A program made the translations under genes and the position numbers. From Actinomycetota bacterium (GTDB lineage Bacteria; Actinomycetota; Actinomycetes; Mycobacteriales; Micromonosporaceae): 5,413 nucleotides of DNA. This document shows, piece after piece, positions 5,080 through 5,413 of the stretch. Each line of letters opens with the position of its first letter. Position 1 is the stretch's first letter. The notes under the pieces are model-generated. The model did not search any database, was not told where the DNA came from, and saw nothing but the letters and a program-made list of their open reading frames with translations. The stretch covers positions 1 to 5,413 of the forward strand of contig VAXX01000217.1 of the NCBI GenBank assembly GCA_005885115.1, given 5' to 3'.

Positions 5080-5413
5080 CGTTCGGCGCCGTCGGGCCAG
5101 ATCACCTCGACCGGTACGCCCTTGGCCTGGGCGTACTTGACCGTCGAGGCGGTGCTGCCCTGGCCGCCGTCGTGCCGGCCGTCCCAGACCGCGAACACCA
5201 GATCCGACACGGCGACCATCTCCTGGTTGGCCGCCTCGTACGCCTCCGGGTCCGCCTCGGCGTACGGCAGCACCTTGACCTGGGCGGCCCGGTCGAGCAG
5301 CTCGTCGAACTGGGGCGCGTCCTCCGGCGGTACCTTCTTGGCGCGGTAGTTCTCCGCCGGTACCACCACCTCCAACCGGCCACCGAGGTCGAGTACCACC
5401 TTGGCGAAGATCG
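5073..5413 (-). CDS. C-terminal part of a SLOG/LOG-like Rossmannoid protein, 5' partial
   Basis: The frame runs off the right edge of the window. Its last 112 residues are visible, ending at TAA (5075-5073). A GTG at 5399 is in frame, but the upstream codons continue a plausible sequence (IFAK before VVLDLGG), so it is not taken as the start. The visible part reads VVLDLGGRLEVVVPAENY, then YEAANQEMVAVSDLVFAVWDG (58-78), a Gly-rich loop GGQGSTAST (82-90), and a final helix-strand VKYAQAKGVPVEVIWPDG (91-108). The order of an acidic strand end, a G/S/T phosphate-binding loop, then a helix and the last strand VIWP is typical of SLOG-type domains, known for nucleotide binding or processing and as nucleotide sensors. 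No signal peptide or membrane segment is visible. It converges on the TrkA-N/RyR gene with a 4-bp overlap. The superfamily call comes from pattern memory and a nucleoside deoxyribosyltransferase-like fold is a close alternative. Confidence 0.68.
   Translation of the reverse strand, partial: IFAKVVLDLGGRLEVVVPAENYRAKKVPPEDAPQFDELLDRAAQVKVLPYAEADPEAYEAANQEMVAVSDLVFAVWDGRHDGGQGSTASTVKYAQAKGVPVEVIWPDGAERG

Noticed and set aside
5397..5399. GTG as the true start of the SLOG-like gene
   Set aside because: The frame is open to the window edge and the preceding codons continue a plausible strand. The gene is more likely cut by the window.

Overview
The window looks like chromosomal DNA from a high-GC actinomycete, most likely a Micromonosporaceae member (Micromonospora, Plantactinospora or relatives). 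The reasons are a GC content near 70% with almost all codons ending in G or C, a GTG start, an actinobacterial PPX1-type exopolyphosphatase, and strong over-use of the tetranucleotide GTAC. The genus is inferred, not proven. I see no rRNA, tRNA, CRISPR array, insertion sequence or prophage gene.

Left part (1-1506) encodes exported carbohydrate-active or surface proteins. The C-terminal end of a right-handed beta-helix protein (+ strand, cut by the window edge) converges on a complete secreted GH18 chitinase-like protein (- strand). A 21-bp hairpin in the 53-nt gap probably terminates both transcripts. A 140-bp divergent region (1507-1646) separates the GH18 gene from the next block. It holds a good Shine-Dalgarno (SD) site for the GH18 gene, a 6+6 inverted repeat and a possible stress-sigma promoter for the exopolyphosphatase gene.

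Central part (1647-5076) is a co-directional + strand run. It contains a short, single-unit Ppx/GppA phosphatase closely resembling Mycobacterium PPX1 (Rv0496), a 215-aa protein with a SAP/Rho-N-like helical motif and an unnamed conserved C-terminal domain, and a 564-aa membrane protein. The membrane protein has two N-terminal transmembrane helices, two TrkA-N/RCK-like Rossmann domains and C-terminal RyR (ryanodine-receptor type) sequence. A near-perfect sigma-B/sigma-F type promoter (GGTT-N15-GGGTAT) lies in the 65-nt gap before the SAP gene. A TAAAGT box exactly placed for leaderless transcription sits before the membrane protein gene. This suggests that the last two genes belong to a general stress or osmotic stress regulon.

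Right edge (5073-5413) is the C-terminal part of a SLOG/LOG-like Rossmannoid protein on the - strand. Its stop codon overlaps that of the membrane protein gene inside a 10-bp palindrome. A nucleotide-related SLOG protein facing a TrkA-N/RyR membrane protein is the most interesting arrangement here. It may be a stress-induced ion-flux or nucleotide-signalling module, but that is a hypothesis. A second surprise is a 27-nt AT-rich island of nine consecutive A/T-ending codons inside the membrane protein gene.
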